Positions 8,079 to 17,147 of a DNA stretch of 64,000 nucleotides are shown in pieces; positions within the stretch are counted from its first letter, which is position 1, and each line of letters opens with the position of its first letter. The position numbers were made by a program, and so were the translations under genes. Below the pieces are notes generated by a model. The model was not told where the DNA came from and made no database searches. It worked only from the letters and a program-made list of their open reading frames with translations. Source of the DNA: Rhizobium cauense (GTDB lineage: Bacteria; Pseudomonadota; Alphaproteobacteria; Rhizobiales; Rhizobiaceae); assembly GCF_019511525.1 (NCBI RefSeq), contig NZ_JAEUAT010000016.1:96660-160659 (forward strand), written 5' to 3'.

Positions 8079-9654
8079 ATGATGTTTGCGTCTCAAGCTA
8101 TACGTCGACACGGGTCGGCATTCGGCCACGACCTAGCCTTCGGACTGGCGTGTGCAGTGCTGGCGGCAACTGTCTTCTTTATCGACACGTTCACTGAAAT
8201 AGAAGGCGCGATAGCCGTCTTGTACGTCATCGCGACCCTCCTTGCGTCTCAGGCGTCGACGCGACTGGGTTTGGTCGCTGCCGCGAGCCTCTTTGCGGTG
8301 CTCGCACTAGTGTCATTCTTCTATACCCACTCCTCGAACTACGATCTTCAGTCGACGATCCGTCTTCTAGTCGCCCTCGCCGCCCTTCTCGTGACGACGA
8401 TGCTGCTTCTGAAAACGGAGACTGCCAGGCTAGCTCTCCTTTCCATGAACGCGGCACTCAAGGAAAGTGAAACGCGGTATCGATCGATTTTTGATCAGAC
8501 GCGCGTCGCGCTTTGGGAGCGCGATTATTCACGCCTGCGGGCGTACCTCATGGACTTCAAGGCAAAGGGCGACGCCGATGTGAAGAGGCTCGCCCTCAAT
8601 GATCCGCAGTTCGTGGGCGAGTGTCTGAGCCGTATTGTTGTGGTCGCCGCAAACGAGGCTGCTCGGGATATGCTTGGGCCGCAGGCAGCCTCTACCGGCG
8701 AGCTCCGCCGGTCCATCTTGTCCGATCATGGCAAGTTCCTCGAACTGCTCCAAGTCATAATGGATGGCGGCAGGGTCTATGAGGACAAGGTGGAGGCCCG
8801 GACGGATACCGGGGAAGAAAAACTCGTTCTGCTCAGTATTACTTTTCCAGAGGATCCCGCAGCCTTCAATCGCGTCGTCGTCAGCATGGTCGACGTCACA
8901 CAAAGAGAACTTGCGCTCCAGACCCTTGCCGACGCTCAGTCCGAGCTCGCCAGGGCGTCGAAGGCGTCGGCTATCGGCGCAATGTCTGCGTCATTGGCCC
9001 ACGAATTAAACCAACCGCTCGGAGCAATCCTTGTAAACGGCCCCACGCTCCTTAGGTGGCTTGATCGAGACCCGCCGGATGTCGCTGCAGCCCGCCGGTC
9101 ATGTGAACGCATCATACGCGATGCCCAACGTGCAAGCGAGATCATCAGCAACACTCGTGGTCTGCTATCCCAGACCGCCGGCAAACTTGAACCCGTCCGC
9201 ATCGACGATCTCATCGATGAGACACTGGCGTTGATGGAGCATGAACTCCAGCGTAGCGCGACCTCAATTGTCGTGGAGGTAGGTTCCATCGCGTCGGTGC
9301 CGATCGTACGGATAGAGCTGCAGCAGGTGCTAATCAATCTGCTCTCGAATGCGATCCAGGCAATGACGGAAAGCCAATCAGATCAACGGCTGATCACCGT
9401 CACGGCCGACGCTCCCGACCCCGACCATTTGCGTATCGTGGTGCGCGACAGCGGACCGGGGATCGACGCCAAGATCCTCAAGAAGCTCTTCACACCGTTC
9501 AACACCAAAGGCCACCGGCTTTGGAATGGGGCTTTCGACCTGCCGATCAACCATTGAAGCACGCGGCGGGAAGCTGAACGGATACAACGACGAGCGCGGC
9601 GGCGCTGCATTCGAGATCCGATTACCCTTGGTGGCAGAGTTAGCCGATGCGTAA
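8079..9654 (+). pseudogene. PAS-type membrane sensor histidine kinase, frameshifted near its end
   Basis: The N-terminus has about four membrane segments (residues 15-110), then a PAS-like region (about 125-280), a dimerisation/phosphoacceptor helix with H-E-L-N-Q-P (His308), and a HATPase domain with an N-box (L-S-N-A-I-Q-A-M) and D-S-G-P-G-I. Near 9508-9512 the frame breaks: the open frame stops at 9557, while the expected G2 box and C-terminus (T-G-F-G-M-G-L-S, then G-G-A-A-F-E-I-R-L-P) continue in another frame to a TAA at 9652-9654. One extra base in the run AAAGGCC would explain it. The G2 box is needed for ATP binding, so the product as read should be inactive. It sits 7 bases upstream of a frameshifted FixJ regulator, apparently its partner. 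Confidence 0.8.
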
Positions 9655-9661
9655 GCTAGAC

Positions 9662-10296
9662 ATGCGAAAAGATCAGCCTCCGATCGTTTTTACCGTCGAC
9701 GATGACATTTGATGCGCGAGGCCCTGTCCGACCTGTTCCTGTCGATGAACCTGGACGTGGCGGCATTCGAGAAACCCGCTGCGTTTCTTGAGCGGGCGGG
9801 AACCGACCGCCATGGCTGCATCCTCCTCGATGTCCGCCTTCCTGGTTTGAACGGTCTGGATTTTCATTCTCACCTTGATCGTCTGGGGAACCAGATGCCA
9901 CTCGTCTTCATGACGGGTTTAGGCGACATCCCGATGTCCGTGAGGGCCATGAAGGCGGGTGCCGTGGATTTTCTCACGAAACCGTTCAAAGACCAGGACA
10001 TGCTTGACGCAGTCGCGATCGCGCTGGAGCGCGATATCGCGAGAAGAAAGCGCAATTCCGAACTTAGGGCTGTCGAGGAGTTGATGCAGACGCTCGCGCC
10101 TCGGGAGCACGAGACCATGATGGCGGTTGCCAAGGGCCTCATGAACAAGCAGATCGCTCACAAACTGGGGATCAGCGAGGTGACCGTCAAACTCCATCGC
10201 GGGAGCGTCATGAGAAAATTGATTGTACGCTCGGTCGCCGACTTGGTGCGCATGGTAGAGCTGCTCAACGAAGAGCAACGGGCGCCTGTACCTTAG
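9662..10296 (+). pseudogene. FixJ-family response regulator, frameshifted at its start
   Basis: A short start at 9662 encodes M-R-K-D-Q-P-P-I-V-F-T-V-D-D-D-I and then hits TGA. The remainder of a normal FixJ receiver and LuxR-type HTH continues in another frame from 9712 to 10296. A single missing base between GACATT and ATGCGC explains the break. The downstream part keeps the phosphoacceptor region (L-L-D-V-R-L-P-G-L-N-G), the T/K pocket (L-T-K-P-F) and the HTH (N-K-Q-I-A-H-K-L-G-I-S-E-V-T-V-K). Loss of the first acidic patch would abolish phosphorylation control. The shorter open frame could still make an HTH protein if it were translated from the internal ATG. It was probably an operon with the preceding kinase. 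Confidence 0.8.
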
Positions 10297-10364
10297 TGTG
10301 GTTACCCAGAGTTCGGTCGAGAGCGATAATGTCTCCATCAAAAGAGAGATAGAAAGCAACGACC

Positions 10365-10773
10365 GTGTCGCATATCCCATTAATTGCTGTTGTCGATGAC
10401 GACCTTGCCATCCGTGAAGCGTTGGAGAATTTGATTAAATCGCACGGTTACGACTGCCGACTGTTTGGATCGGCAGAAGAATTTCTACAGTTGGCATCAG
10501 ATGTCGACTGCGTCGTTGTCGACGTCGAAATGCCAGGAATGAACGGCCTGGAGATTCAGCAGGCAATGAATCGGCGTTCTCCACGCCCCCCAACCATTTC
10601 GTAACTTCCTACACCGACAAATGGACAAGGAACAAAGCCCTTGAAGGCGGTGCATCGCCGTTTTTGGGAAACCGGTTGACGTCGTATCGCTGATCGCCAT
10701 GATGGAGGCTGCGGTGGGGCGCCCGCGGCCATCGCCATCAACTCAGTCCCAACCAGGCCCGAATGGGCCGTAG
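10365..10773 (+). pseudogene. Stand-alone response-regulator receiver, frameshifted
   Basis: The first 79 residues are a normal receiver beginning (I-A-V-V-D-D-D, V-V-V-D-V-E-M-P-G-M-N-G) that stops at 10604. The expected continuation F-V-T-S-Y-T-D appears in another frame straight away, and the K-P-V-D motif appears in a third frame after about 10670, so at least two indels have occurred. The final open segment runs to a TAG near 10773, overlapping the convergent lipoprotein gene. Its sequence resembles the lone receiver at 36982-37389, suggesting a related function before decay. Confidence 0.75.
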
Positions 10774-11195
10774 AAGCCAGAAATCGATGGTCCCCACGAC
10801 TCCCAGTCCCAGAGATCGTCGTCGTAGTCCGACGCGATGAGTTGCTCGGCATTGAGAACCCGCTTTTGCTGCTGGGCTTGACGATATCGGTCGTAGGATT
10901 TCTGCGATCCGATATAGATGCACTTGCAGCCAGTGGGATCCGAGTACACGTAGCTGACGGTATTCCCGTGTACCCGCTTCAGGAACTGGTTTGCCGGGAG
11001 CCTGGCCTGCATGGTCTGGCGCTTCTTGGTGTTGGCGGGACGCTCCACAAATCCCGCAGCAGCCAAGCTGTCATCCTTCGACTGGCTGCCAGCGCTGGTA
11101 GTTGTGCACGATGTGAGGACAACTGCTTGCGCGATGATTAAAAGACCGCCCACTGCGCTACTGGCGAGCAGGCGTGAATTCAACAGATGTTTCAC
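10743..11195 (-). CDS. Putative lipoprotein
   Basis: A 150-residue protein with a hydrophobic N-terminal signal (residues 10-29) ending in a lipobox L-T-S-C, so the mature protein should be lipid-anchored at Cys30. The mature part includes an A-G-F-V-E-R-P segment typical of small rhizobial lipoproteins and a C-terminus rich in Trp, Gly, Pro and Asp. Two cysteines (T-G-C-K-C) lie mid-protein. No enzyme motif is seen. It is preceded by an AGGAAG-type ribosome site. Periplasmic or outer-membrane location is inferred from the lipobox. Confidence 0.75.
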   Translation of the reverse strand: MKHLLNSRLLASSAVGGLLIIAQAVVLTSCTTTSAGSQSKDDSLAAAGFVERPANTKKRQTMQARLPANQFLKRVHGNTVSYVYSDPTGCKCIYIGSQKSYDRYRQAQQQKRVLNAEQLIASDYDDDLWDWESWGPSISGFYGPFGPGWD

Positions 11196-11313
11196 CTAAC
11201 TTCCTCCTTCGACTTTTCTCTATCGAAAGGAACGTTAGGCTCCGGCAAGGACGTTCGAAATCATCCCAGAGACGTGTGTGACCTAGATCTTCGTGTGGTC
11301 GAGGACTGAGGCG

Positions 11314-11952
11314 TCACGCCTCTCGACCCACGGGTTCGTCGGCATACAATCGAAGTCGTTCGGTGATCTTAACGAGCTCCGCGACCGAGGTGATCTGCAT
11401 CTTATGCATTACACGGCTGCGGTGGATCTGGAAAGTTACCTCGCTGATACCTAACTGGGCGGCCGCCTGTTTATTCAGCAACCCGGCGACTATCAGCGGC
11501 AGTACATCTCTTTCGCGCGGGGTGAGCGCCGCAAGCCGTTCCCGCAAAACCGAAAGCGCTGCCGCCTCTTTCCGTTTCACCCGATCCTGCTCAAATGCGC
11601 TGTTGATGGACGCGAGCAGATCAAGGTGGTCGAAAGGCTTTGTCAGAAAATTGACGGCACCACGTTTGATGGCCTGAACCGTTTTGGGTATGTCGCCATG
11701 ACCAGTAATGAACACGATTGGTGGCTGAGCGTCGCGGTCGACTTGCATCTGGAAGTCGAGACCGTTGACTTGTGGCAGTTCAATATCCAGAACCAGACAC
11801 GACGGCGCGTCGGGGCGGTCAAAGGCCGAGTACTCAGCAATTGATCCGAATGCGTGCGCATTGACGCCTTTGGCTTCGAGAAGATCGCAGATCGCTGTGC
11901 GCATCCGATCGTCGTCATCAACGATGTAAACAATGCAGTTGTCTTGAATCAT
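11314..11952 (-). CDS. FixJ-family response regulator
   Basis: The 212-residue protein has an N-terminal receiver (D-D-D-D acidic patch at residues 12-15, phosphoacceptor D in V-L-D-I-E-L-P, T in F-I-T-G-H-G, K in L-T-K-P-F) and a C-terminal LuxR/FixJ HTH (L-T-P-R-E-R-D-V-L-P to N-K-Q-A-A-A-Q-L-G-I-S-E-V-T-F). It is a full-length DNA-binding response regulator. No intact kinase lies next to it; the broken 8079-9654 kinase and the multi-sensor kinase at 32468 are possible partners. Target genes are unknown. Confidence 0.92.
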   Translation of the reverse strand: MIQDNCIVYIVDDDDRMRTAICDLLEAKGVNAHAFGSIAEYSAFDRPDAPSCLVLDIELPQVNGLDFQMQVDRDAQPPIVFITGHGDIPKTVQAIKRGAVNFLTKPFDHLDLLASINSAFEQDRVKRKEAAALSVLRERLAALTPRERDVLPLIVAGLLNKQAAAQLGISEVTFQIHRSRVMHKMQITSVAELVKITERLRLYADEPVGREA

Positions 11953-12270
11953 CGCCTAGCACCAGCGCTTCTCGAAGAAGGACCGCAAATGCAAATAGCT
12001 TCTGACCTCGTCACGATCAATGACAACCCCCGGCCATGCGCGCCTAAAAATCCGGAGCCGGTTCTTTTTCCTCAAGCCACGGATCCGACTATAACGTTAA
12101 GTCCGCAAAGTACCACACGCAGGCAGATTCGGAAACGCCTAGCAGGTGGCCGGGCGTCTTGTAACGGTAATCCATTATAGATGTGGCGCTGCCCTAGCTG
12201 GTATAAAATGGACAAGCGCCGTCCCGAACGATGACCGAAATCGTTGGAGCCCAGGATATAGGAGTAGATT
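11953..12270. other. Intergenic region with no supported gene
   Basis: This 318-base gap lies between divergent genes (FixJ regulator on minus, small ORF and winged-helix regulator on plus) and presumably holds both promoters. I see no convincing RNA gene, repeat or strong hairpin in it. Confidence 0.4.
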
Positions 12271-12516
12271 ATGACCTATCTCGTGTATCTAAATTCACTT
12301 ATACGCCCATTGATTGTAGTTGTCACGTCTTTTGCCGCGGCATCCACGCTTGTGCGTGCGTATCAAACAATCACTAGACCGGGTCTGTCTGCAAAATCTG
12401 GCATCCAGAATAGCCACAGCGTGGCTGCGCTCGCTATTTGGATCGAACCCATGCCGGCCCAAGCCGTCCAACTGCAGAGACATGTGTCGAACCTGTCTCT
12501 GTGCACCGCGGAGTAA
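12271..12516 (+). CDS. Small ORF upstream of the winged-helix/ATPase regulator
   Basis: An 81-residue ORF with a GGAG ribosome site 7 bases before its ATG and one possible membrane helix (about residues 8-30). It ends 5 bases before the likely start of the downstream regulator, and its stop codon lies inside that gene's ribosome site, so translation of the two could be coupled. No domain is recognised. It might be a genuine small membrane protein, a leader peptide or a chance ORF. Confidence 0.35.
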   Translation: MTYLVYLNSLIRPLIVVVTSFAAASTLVRAYQTITRPGLSAKSGIQNSHSVAALAIWIEPMPAQAVQLQRHVSNLSLCTAE

Positions 12517-12521
12517 CTCGA

Positions 12522-14129
12522 ATGGCACCCGTCAGAACTTCAACCAACTTAACGGTGCGTGAACATAAAGGCTGCCGCACGCACGAGACCACGGCGGAGC
12601 TGGCCCCTTCCGACGAGGTTTTCTCCGGAACGAATAGCGTCCTCTTGTTCGGTCAATTCTCCATGTCAGTGGAGGGGCGGTGGCTTCGAAAGGGAAACGT
12701 CGAACTGAATTTGAGCAGTCGCGCCTTTGACATCTTAATCGCGCTCGTCACCAGAGCAGGCTCGATTGTGAGTGCGAAGGACCTTTTCGGTATCGTGTGG
12801 CCTGACGTCGTTGTCGAGGCCTCAAATCTTCGCGTTCACATTGTCGCGCTACGAAAGACCCTGGGCGACGGCGTAGACGGCGTCCGTTTCGTGATCAATG
12901 TGCCGGGGCGTGGTTACATGTTTGCGTGCCCTGTTCGCAAAGCATCAGAAACAACTGCGAATGCGGCCCTTCAAGGTAACCTGCGGCTACCGGCGATCCC
13001 GCAACTCTTGCATGGCCGGAGCGAGACACTTGAGAAGCTGGCAGCAACGGTCCTGTCAAAACGGCTCGTTTCGCTCGTGGGACCTGCCGGTGTCGGGAAG
13101 ACCGCAGTCGCGATAGCGGCGGCCGGCGAACTGCGTGCAAATTTTAGGGGCGACATCTGTTTTTTGGATCTGGCACTCAAGGAAGACCCGACGCTTGCGC
13201 TTGCTGCCATGTTTTCGATCGACCCCTGCCCGTTCAATCCTTCCAAGACACAGAGTGCGATAGCCAGGTTTCTCTCGGACAAGCGAGTCCTTCTGATTCT
13301 CGACAATTGCGAGCACGCACTGGAAAATCTGGTGCCTCTCGTTGCAAGGATAATCGACGAGGCGCCATCAGTGCGTCTGCTCGTCACGAGCCGCGAAGTA
13401 CTTCGTATGGGCGGCGAGTACGTGGAGTTCCTAGCTCCGCTCGAATACGCGACGCCGGCCAATGGATGGCGAAACCCCTCCCCGGCGGTTCAACTTTTCT
13501 TGGACCGTGCTATCGCAGGCGGGGGAATTGCGACGGTTGACGAGACGAGCGTCGGTTCGGCTTTAGAGATCTGCCGGCGTCTAGACGGACTTCCTATTGC
13601 GATTGAGCTTGTTGCAAGCCACGTCGGCGCTCTTGGTATGCTTGGCATAGCCGAACTTATTGAGCGTGACGAGTTCTTGACGCTTCAGGGCCGTCGTAGC
13701 GCATCTTCCCGGCATCAAACGATCGAGGCCCTCCTTGACTGGAGCTTTGAATTGCTTTCGGCCGAGGAACAAAAATTGCTCCTGAGGCTATCTACCTTCG
13801 CCGGCGTCTTCACGCTTGAAGCTGTGCGCAGTCTGTATACGCAATCCGACAGCGAGGGAGTGAGAACGGCTAGCTTGTTGGCAAGCTTGGTCGACAAATC
13901 ACTCGTCCACGTTTCCCGGTCCTCGAGTATCTTGTATTACAAGCTGCTTCATGTAGTGAGGGTCTACGCTGCGCGAAGGGTATCGAAGGTCCAGGAGTGC
14001 CACCTGCGCATCATCAAGACCCCCGCAGCACACGAAGAACTCTCGCGAAGCCATTTCGAAACGCTCGCGACCTCCTCGTTCGAACCGCCGACGCCAAGCG
14101 CTGCCTGTGCCGAGCTAGGGGCACGATAG
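12522..14129 (+). CDS. Winged-helix/STAND-ATPase transcriptional regulator (short form)
   Basis: About 535 residues. Residues about 40-140 form an OmpR/CadC-type winged helix (S-R-A-F-D-I-L, L-R-V-H-I-V-A-L-R-K-T-L, P-G-R-G-Y). A P-loop ATPase follows with Walker A G-P-A-G-V-G-K-T (about residue 186), Walker B V-L-L-I-L-D-N-C-E-H and L-V-T-S-R-E, then a helical and second winged-helix-like region (L-D-G-L-P-I-A-I-E-L, D-W-S-F-E-L-L, L-V-D-K-S-L-V). This matches the predicted-ATPase family COG3903, related to AfsR and MalT-type STAND regulators. Unlike the 911-residue paralogue at 60758, it lacks a TPR tail and ends in unconserved sequence after V-Y-A-A-R-R. Its ligand and targets are unknown. 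GGAG lies about 9 bases before the chosen ATG; an upstream start at 12438 exists. Confidence 0.85.
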   Translation: MAPVRTSTNLTVREHKGCRTHETTAELAPSDEVFSGTNSVLLFGQFSMSVEGRWLRKGNVELNLSSRAFDILIALVTRAGSIVSAKDLFGIVWPDVVVEASNLRVHIVALRKTLGDGVDGVRFVINVPGRGYMFACPVRKASETTANAALQGNLRLPAIPQLLHGRSETLEKLAATVLSKRLVSLVGPAGVGKTAVAIAAAGELRANFRGDICFLDLALKEDPTLALAAMFSIDPCPFNPSKTQSAIARFLSDKRVLLILDNCEHALENLVPLVARIIDEAPSVRLLVTSREVLRMGGEYVEFLAPLEYATPANGWRNPSPAVQLFLDRAIAGGGIATVDETSVGSALEICRRLDGLPIAIELVASHVGALGMLGIAELIERDEFLTLQGRRSASSRHQTIEALLDWSFELLSAEEQKLLLRLSTFAGVFTLEAVRSLYTQSDSEGVRTASLLASLVDKSLVHVSRSSSILYYKLLHVVRVYAARRVSKVQECHLRIIKTPAAHEELSRSHFETLATSSFEPPTPSAACAELGAR

Positions 14130-14153
14130 CCGTTGCAAACTGGACATGCGGTC

Positions 14154-14990
14154 TTATCGACCAAGGAAGCTCGCGAGAACGCTTGTGCGCTTGCTTGGAC
14201 CAGCCGGACTGCTGCGTAGCGTTAGTTGGGCGGCCGAAGTGAATGCGCGCCTTTGCATCAAAGCCGCCACCCCCATACCGGATATCCCGGATGCAACAAG
14301 GATCATCGCGACAATAACGAACTGGTAGATGCCAGCGTACAGAGGACTTGCTCCGGATACGAGCATTCCCGCCATGACGCCAGGAATCCAGACGAGACCA
14401 AGCGACTTCAGCATATCCAGCCGAGGAAGCAGGCTCGCGTACACCGAAGTCTGCACGTACGGCGACACGCTTATTGAGGGCTCGGCGCCAAGACAGAGTG
14501 CAGCTTCGATTTGACCGACGTGACTAAGGATGTCAGCTTTGAAGCGCTCCATTGCTTGGGCAGCAGCATTCATACTGTTGGCGATGATCATGCTGCCCAC
14601 GGGCACGAGAACGGTGACATCCGCTGTCAAGCACCGGGTGACGAGCATGAAGATGATCGCTGTTCCACCACCCGCTCCGATCGAGTACAGCGATATCTCG
14701 AAAGCATATGGCAAGTCAGCGAACCGGCGGCTTGCCGTGACGGCCGCCGCCACGACCATTCCCAAAAGGATCAGCACGCCAATGAGCAGTGTGCCCTTCA
14801 AGATCAGGCCTAGAACGACGCCCACAAATGACATTTGGACCAAACCGCGTAGGAGCGAGACCGAGGTCTCTTTTTCAACCCGAACGCCGAACCGACGACA
14901 CACGAGCACGACCCCGACGCACAGAACGGCAGCGGCGGCGGCTTGAGCAAGCCCGACCAGAACCGCGTGATCAAAGAGATCCGTGAGCAT
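14154..14990 (-). CDS. fetB: FetB-type ABC transporter permease (iron export family)
   Basis: A 278-residue integral membrane protein with about seven hydrophobic segments and the conserved middle G-S-M-I-I-A-N-S-M-N-A-A, the hallmark of the YbbM/FetB family (UPF0014). FetAB in E. coli exports iron and raises peroxide resistance. The gene overlaps the 3' end of fetA by 20 bases, as expected for one operon. fetA is truncated, so this permease probably lacks its cognate ATPase. The C-terminal tail after the last helix (from about residue 255) is long and basic and may be unrelated sequence read through after rearrangement. Confidence 0.85.
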   Translation of the reverse strand: MLTDLFDHAVLVGLAQAAAAAVLCVGVVLVCRRFGVRVEKETSVSLLRGLVQMSFVGVVLGLILKGTLLIGVLILLGMVVAAAVTASRRFADLPYAFEISLYSIGAGGGTAIIFMLVTRCLTADVTVLVPVGSMIIANSMNAAAQAMERFKADILSHVGQIEAALCLGAEPSISVSPYVQTSVYASLLPRLDMLKSLGLVWIPGVMAGMLVSGASPLYAGIYQFVIVAMILVASGISGMGVAALMQRRAFTSAAQLTLRSSPAGPSKRTSVLASFLGR

Positions 14991-15281
14991 GAAGAACCTC
15001 CTTAGTGGGACCGTATGAGACCAGTTTGCCGCCGGCCATGAACATCGTTCGCTTTGCCAGCCGGAGCGCTTGAACCGGACTGTGGGTGACCATCAGGCAG
15101 GTTACGCCGTCCTCTTCGGAAACCTTTCGGACGAGGCCTTCGATCGCTCCGCTGGATTCTTCGTCGAGAGCGGACGTAGGCTCGTCTAATAGGAGGATCC
15201 GCGGCTTGTTTGCCAATGTTCTGGCAAACGAGACACGTTGCGCTTCGCCGCCCGAAAGAGTGCTAACGTCGTGGCTTGCGT
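14971..15281 (-). pseudogene. fetA: fetA (ABC ATPase) 3' remnant
   Basis: Only the C-terminal part of an ABC ATPase remains: the signature L-S-G-G-E-A-Q-R, Walker B I-L-L-L-D-E-P-T-S-A-L-D and the switch His region (L-M-V-T-H-S). The Walker A half is absent; homology stops near 15281-15288, where a RidA gene fragment begins on the other strand. This is the FetA/YbbL partner of the adjacent fetB. Without Walker A the protein cannot bind ATP normally. An internal ATG at 15216 could give an 81-residue product. Confidence 0.82.
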
Positions 15282-15611
15282 AACCCGGCAGTTAAGGTCG
15301 GGGACACGATTTATGTCGTTGGGCAAGTCGGACGGACCAAAGATCTCCAGGTGGTCGACGACCCGCAAGAGCAGTTTCGCGCCATGTGGGAAAACCTCCG
15401 CATCGTCCTTGAGGCCGCAAACTGCACCTTCGACGACGTGGTGGAGATGACCAGCTATCATGTGGCGATGTCGAAGCACATGGATGTCTTCCGGACGGCG
15501 AAGAACGAAGTCTTTCCGAAAGGCACCTACGCATGGACCCGCATCGGCGTTTCCGAGCTCGCACATCCGGGCTTGCTTGCCGAGGTGAAATGCGTCGCGG
15601 TGAAGCGATAG
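15282..15611 (+). pseudogene. RidA/YjgF-family protein, 5'-truncated
   Basis: This encodes about 109 residues of a RidA-like protein beginning at P-A-V-K-V-G-D-T-I-Y-V-V-G-Q-V-G, where full-length relatives have about 15 to 20 more N-terminal residues. RidA proteins deaminate reactive enamine/imine intermediates; the catalytic Arg of that family lies near the C-terminus, and a candidate here is in Y-A-W-T-R-I-G-V. The 5' end abuts the fetA fragment head-on, so its start codon and promoter are lost. A TTG at 15276 could in principle initiate a slightly shortened protein, but I see no good ribosome site. Confidence 0.7.
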
Positions 15612-15779
15612 CGGATGAGTCCACACTTATTGGCTAACGGGCAACGCGTCCCACCAAAGCGATGCCAAGACGCAACGCGGTTTCCCATTAGCTCTTGAAG
15701 AGATTCGAACCCTCAACCTACGAACATTCTTCCAGCAACATACCCACCCCAAACGTGGACGCCGGTGTGGGCCATGCCC

Positions 15780-16169
15780 CTATTCTTTCAGCTTGGATAA
15801 CTGCCTGTCAAAGTCAGCCGGATCGAAATAGTCGCGCCAGATTGTGATGAGTCCGTTTTCGATCGTGAGGGTGCCCATGACCGGCAACGTGATCTTGCCC
15901 CCCTTCTCATGGTTGAAGATGTCGATCCGTTCGTTCAGCACCACATTGCCTGCGACTGCGATATGGGTGACCGTCCAGTCGACGGTAAAGGTCGTGCCGA
16001 TACCGAAGTCACGATGAAAATTACGAACATTTTCCCGGCCGAAAATATCGGGGAACGGCACGTTGTCGTAGAGAACATCGTCGGCAAGCATTGCCAATGC
16101 CTCATCGATGCGGTTGGCCGTCCAGTGGTTGAAAAACGTCTGCGCGACAAACATTGGATCGTTCGTCAT
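15780..16169 (-). CDS. SnoaL-like/limonene-1,2-epoxide hydrolase-family protein
   Basis: A 129-residue protein with the cone-shaped SnoaL/NTF2 fold pattern: N-terminal helices with F-F-N-H-W, then strands ending W-R-D-Y-F-D-P-A-D-F, which is characteristic of limonene-epoxide hydrolase-type members. In that family an Asp-Arg-Asp triad activates water; R-D-Y-F-D in the C-terminal strand and R-E-N-V-R in the middle could supply it, but I cannot confirm activity. It sits in a minus-strand run with an F420-reductase-like gene, whose stop is 23 bases away. Confidence 0.75.
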   Translation of the reverse strand: MTNDPMFVAQTFFNHWTANRIDEALAMLADDVLYDNVPFPDIFGRENVRNFHRDFGIGTTFTVDWTVTHIAVAGNVVLNERIDIFNHEKGGKITLPVMGTLTIENGLITIWRDYFDPADFDRQLSKLKE

Positions 16170-16192
16170 GGTTTTATCTCCAGCGTGGCGGG

Positions 16193-16795
16193 TCAGGCAA
16201 ATTTGACGAAGTTGATGGCCGGCAGGGCACCGCCAGGGAACTGCGTGAGCTTGCCGCCGATCGAGATCGGGCCAAGATCGATGCCAGCGAAGCCGAGCCT
16301 GGAAATCAGCGCTGCGACCTCTGCCTTCGCCGGCGCATCATCGCCGGAATAGAAGAGAACCCGCTCGCCGCCCTCGGCATGGGGGTCAGTTGCGACAAGA
16401 GCTGCTGACAGATGGTTGAATGCCTTCACAACCCGTGCCCCTGGAACGAGGTTGGCAACGATCTCAGTCGACAGGCGACCACTCAGCTCCGCTGGCTTGA
16501 ATAGGGGCGCTTCGATTGGATTGTTCGCATCGACCACGATCCTGCCCGCCCAGTTGGGCAGTCCAGAAAGGGCCGCGGGTAGCCTCGACCAAGGAATGGC
16601 AATCAGCACGATATCTGCCTTGGCGGCCTCGTTGATCGAACCCGCCGAAATAAACGGGCTCAGTTCGCCGACGAGGGCGGACAGCGTTTCCGGGCCACGG
16701 CTGTTTGCGATCGTCGCTGCAATGCCATTGCGCGCCAACGCTCGTGCGAAGGCTGCGCCGATATTGCCTGCGCCAATGATCCCGATACTTGTCAT
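16193..16795 (-). CDS. NADPH-dependent F420 reductase-like oxidoreductase
   Basis: A 200-residue protein beginning with a Rossmann fold (G-I-I-G-A-G-N-I-G-A-A-F-A) and the segment I-P-W-S-R-L, followed by V-V-D-A-N-N-P and A-F-N-H-L, all typical of the small F420-dependent NADP reductase-like family (COG2085). Rhizobia do not make F420 in quantity, so these relatives probably use NAD(P)H on another substrate. The start at 16795 is preceded by GGAGAAAG. The open frame extends upstream to 17137, but that extension is an out-of-frame reading of an SDR remnant and was excluded. Confidence 0.82.
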   Translation of the reverse strand: MTSIGIIGAGNIGAAFARALARNGIAATIANSRGPETLSALVGELSPFISAGSINEAAKADIVLIAIPWSRLPAALSGLPNWAGRIVVDANNPIEAPLFKPAELSGRLSTEIVANLVPGARVVKAFNHLSAALVATDPHAEGGERVLFYSGDDAPAKAEVAALISRLGFAGIDLGPISIGGKLTQFPGGALPAINFVKFA

Positions 16796-16833
16796 TGTCT
16801 TTCTCCTACTATTTTCGGTGTTGAGTGAGAACC

Positions 16834-17110
16834 TCAGGCCGACTGGCCGCCGTCGACATTGAGTGTGGCGCCGGTGATGTAGCCGGCGTCTGGACCCACG
16901 AGAAAGGCGACAGCGGCTGCGATGTCTTCCGGCTGGCCGTAGCGTCCAAGAGCGGCAAGGTTCTTCAGCGTCTCGGCGAACGGCCCGTCCTGTGGGTTCA
17001 TGTCGGTGTTGATGGCACCGGGCTGGACAACATTGACGGTGATGTTTCGCGGGCCGAGATCGCGGGCCCAGCCGCGGGTATAGGCGGCAACTGCACGATG
17101 GCGCTTGCGC
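16834..17110 (-). pseudogene. Short-chain dehydrogenase (SDR) 3' remnant
   Basis: The last 90 or so residues of a classical SDR are readable: A-V-A-A-Y-T-R-G-W-A, D-L-G-P-R-N-I-T-V-N-V-V-Q-P-G and the C-terminal G-A-T-L-N-V-D-G-G. The N-terminal nucleotide-binding half and the catalytic Y-x-x-x-K segment are missing, replaced upstream by unrelated sequence rich in Trp and Arg. The remnant resembles the SDR at 56982-57746 in its last 80 residues. Confidence 0.75.
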
Positions 17111-17147
17111 CACGTCCACTGCCATGGGCGCGGCCACATCCCGCTGT

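Noticed and set aside
15690..15750. tRNA-like T-arm (GGGTTCGAATCTC on the minus strand) between ridA and the LEH-like gene
   Set aside because: The T-loop sequence fits, but no matching acceptor, D-arm or anticodon arm can be laid out around it, so it is at most a fragment or coincidence.
16796..17137. N-terminal extension of the F420-reductase-like ORF
   Set aside because: The extension reads the SDR remnant in the wrong frame; a GGAGAAAG site and the Rossmann start support the shorter gene.
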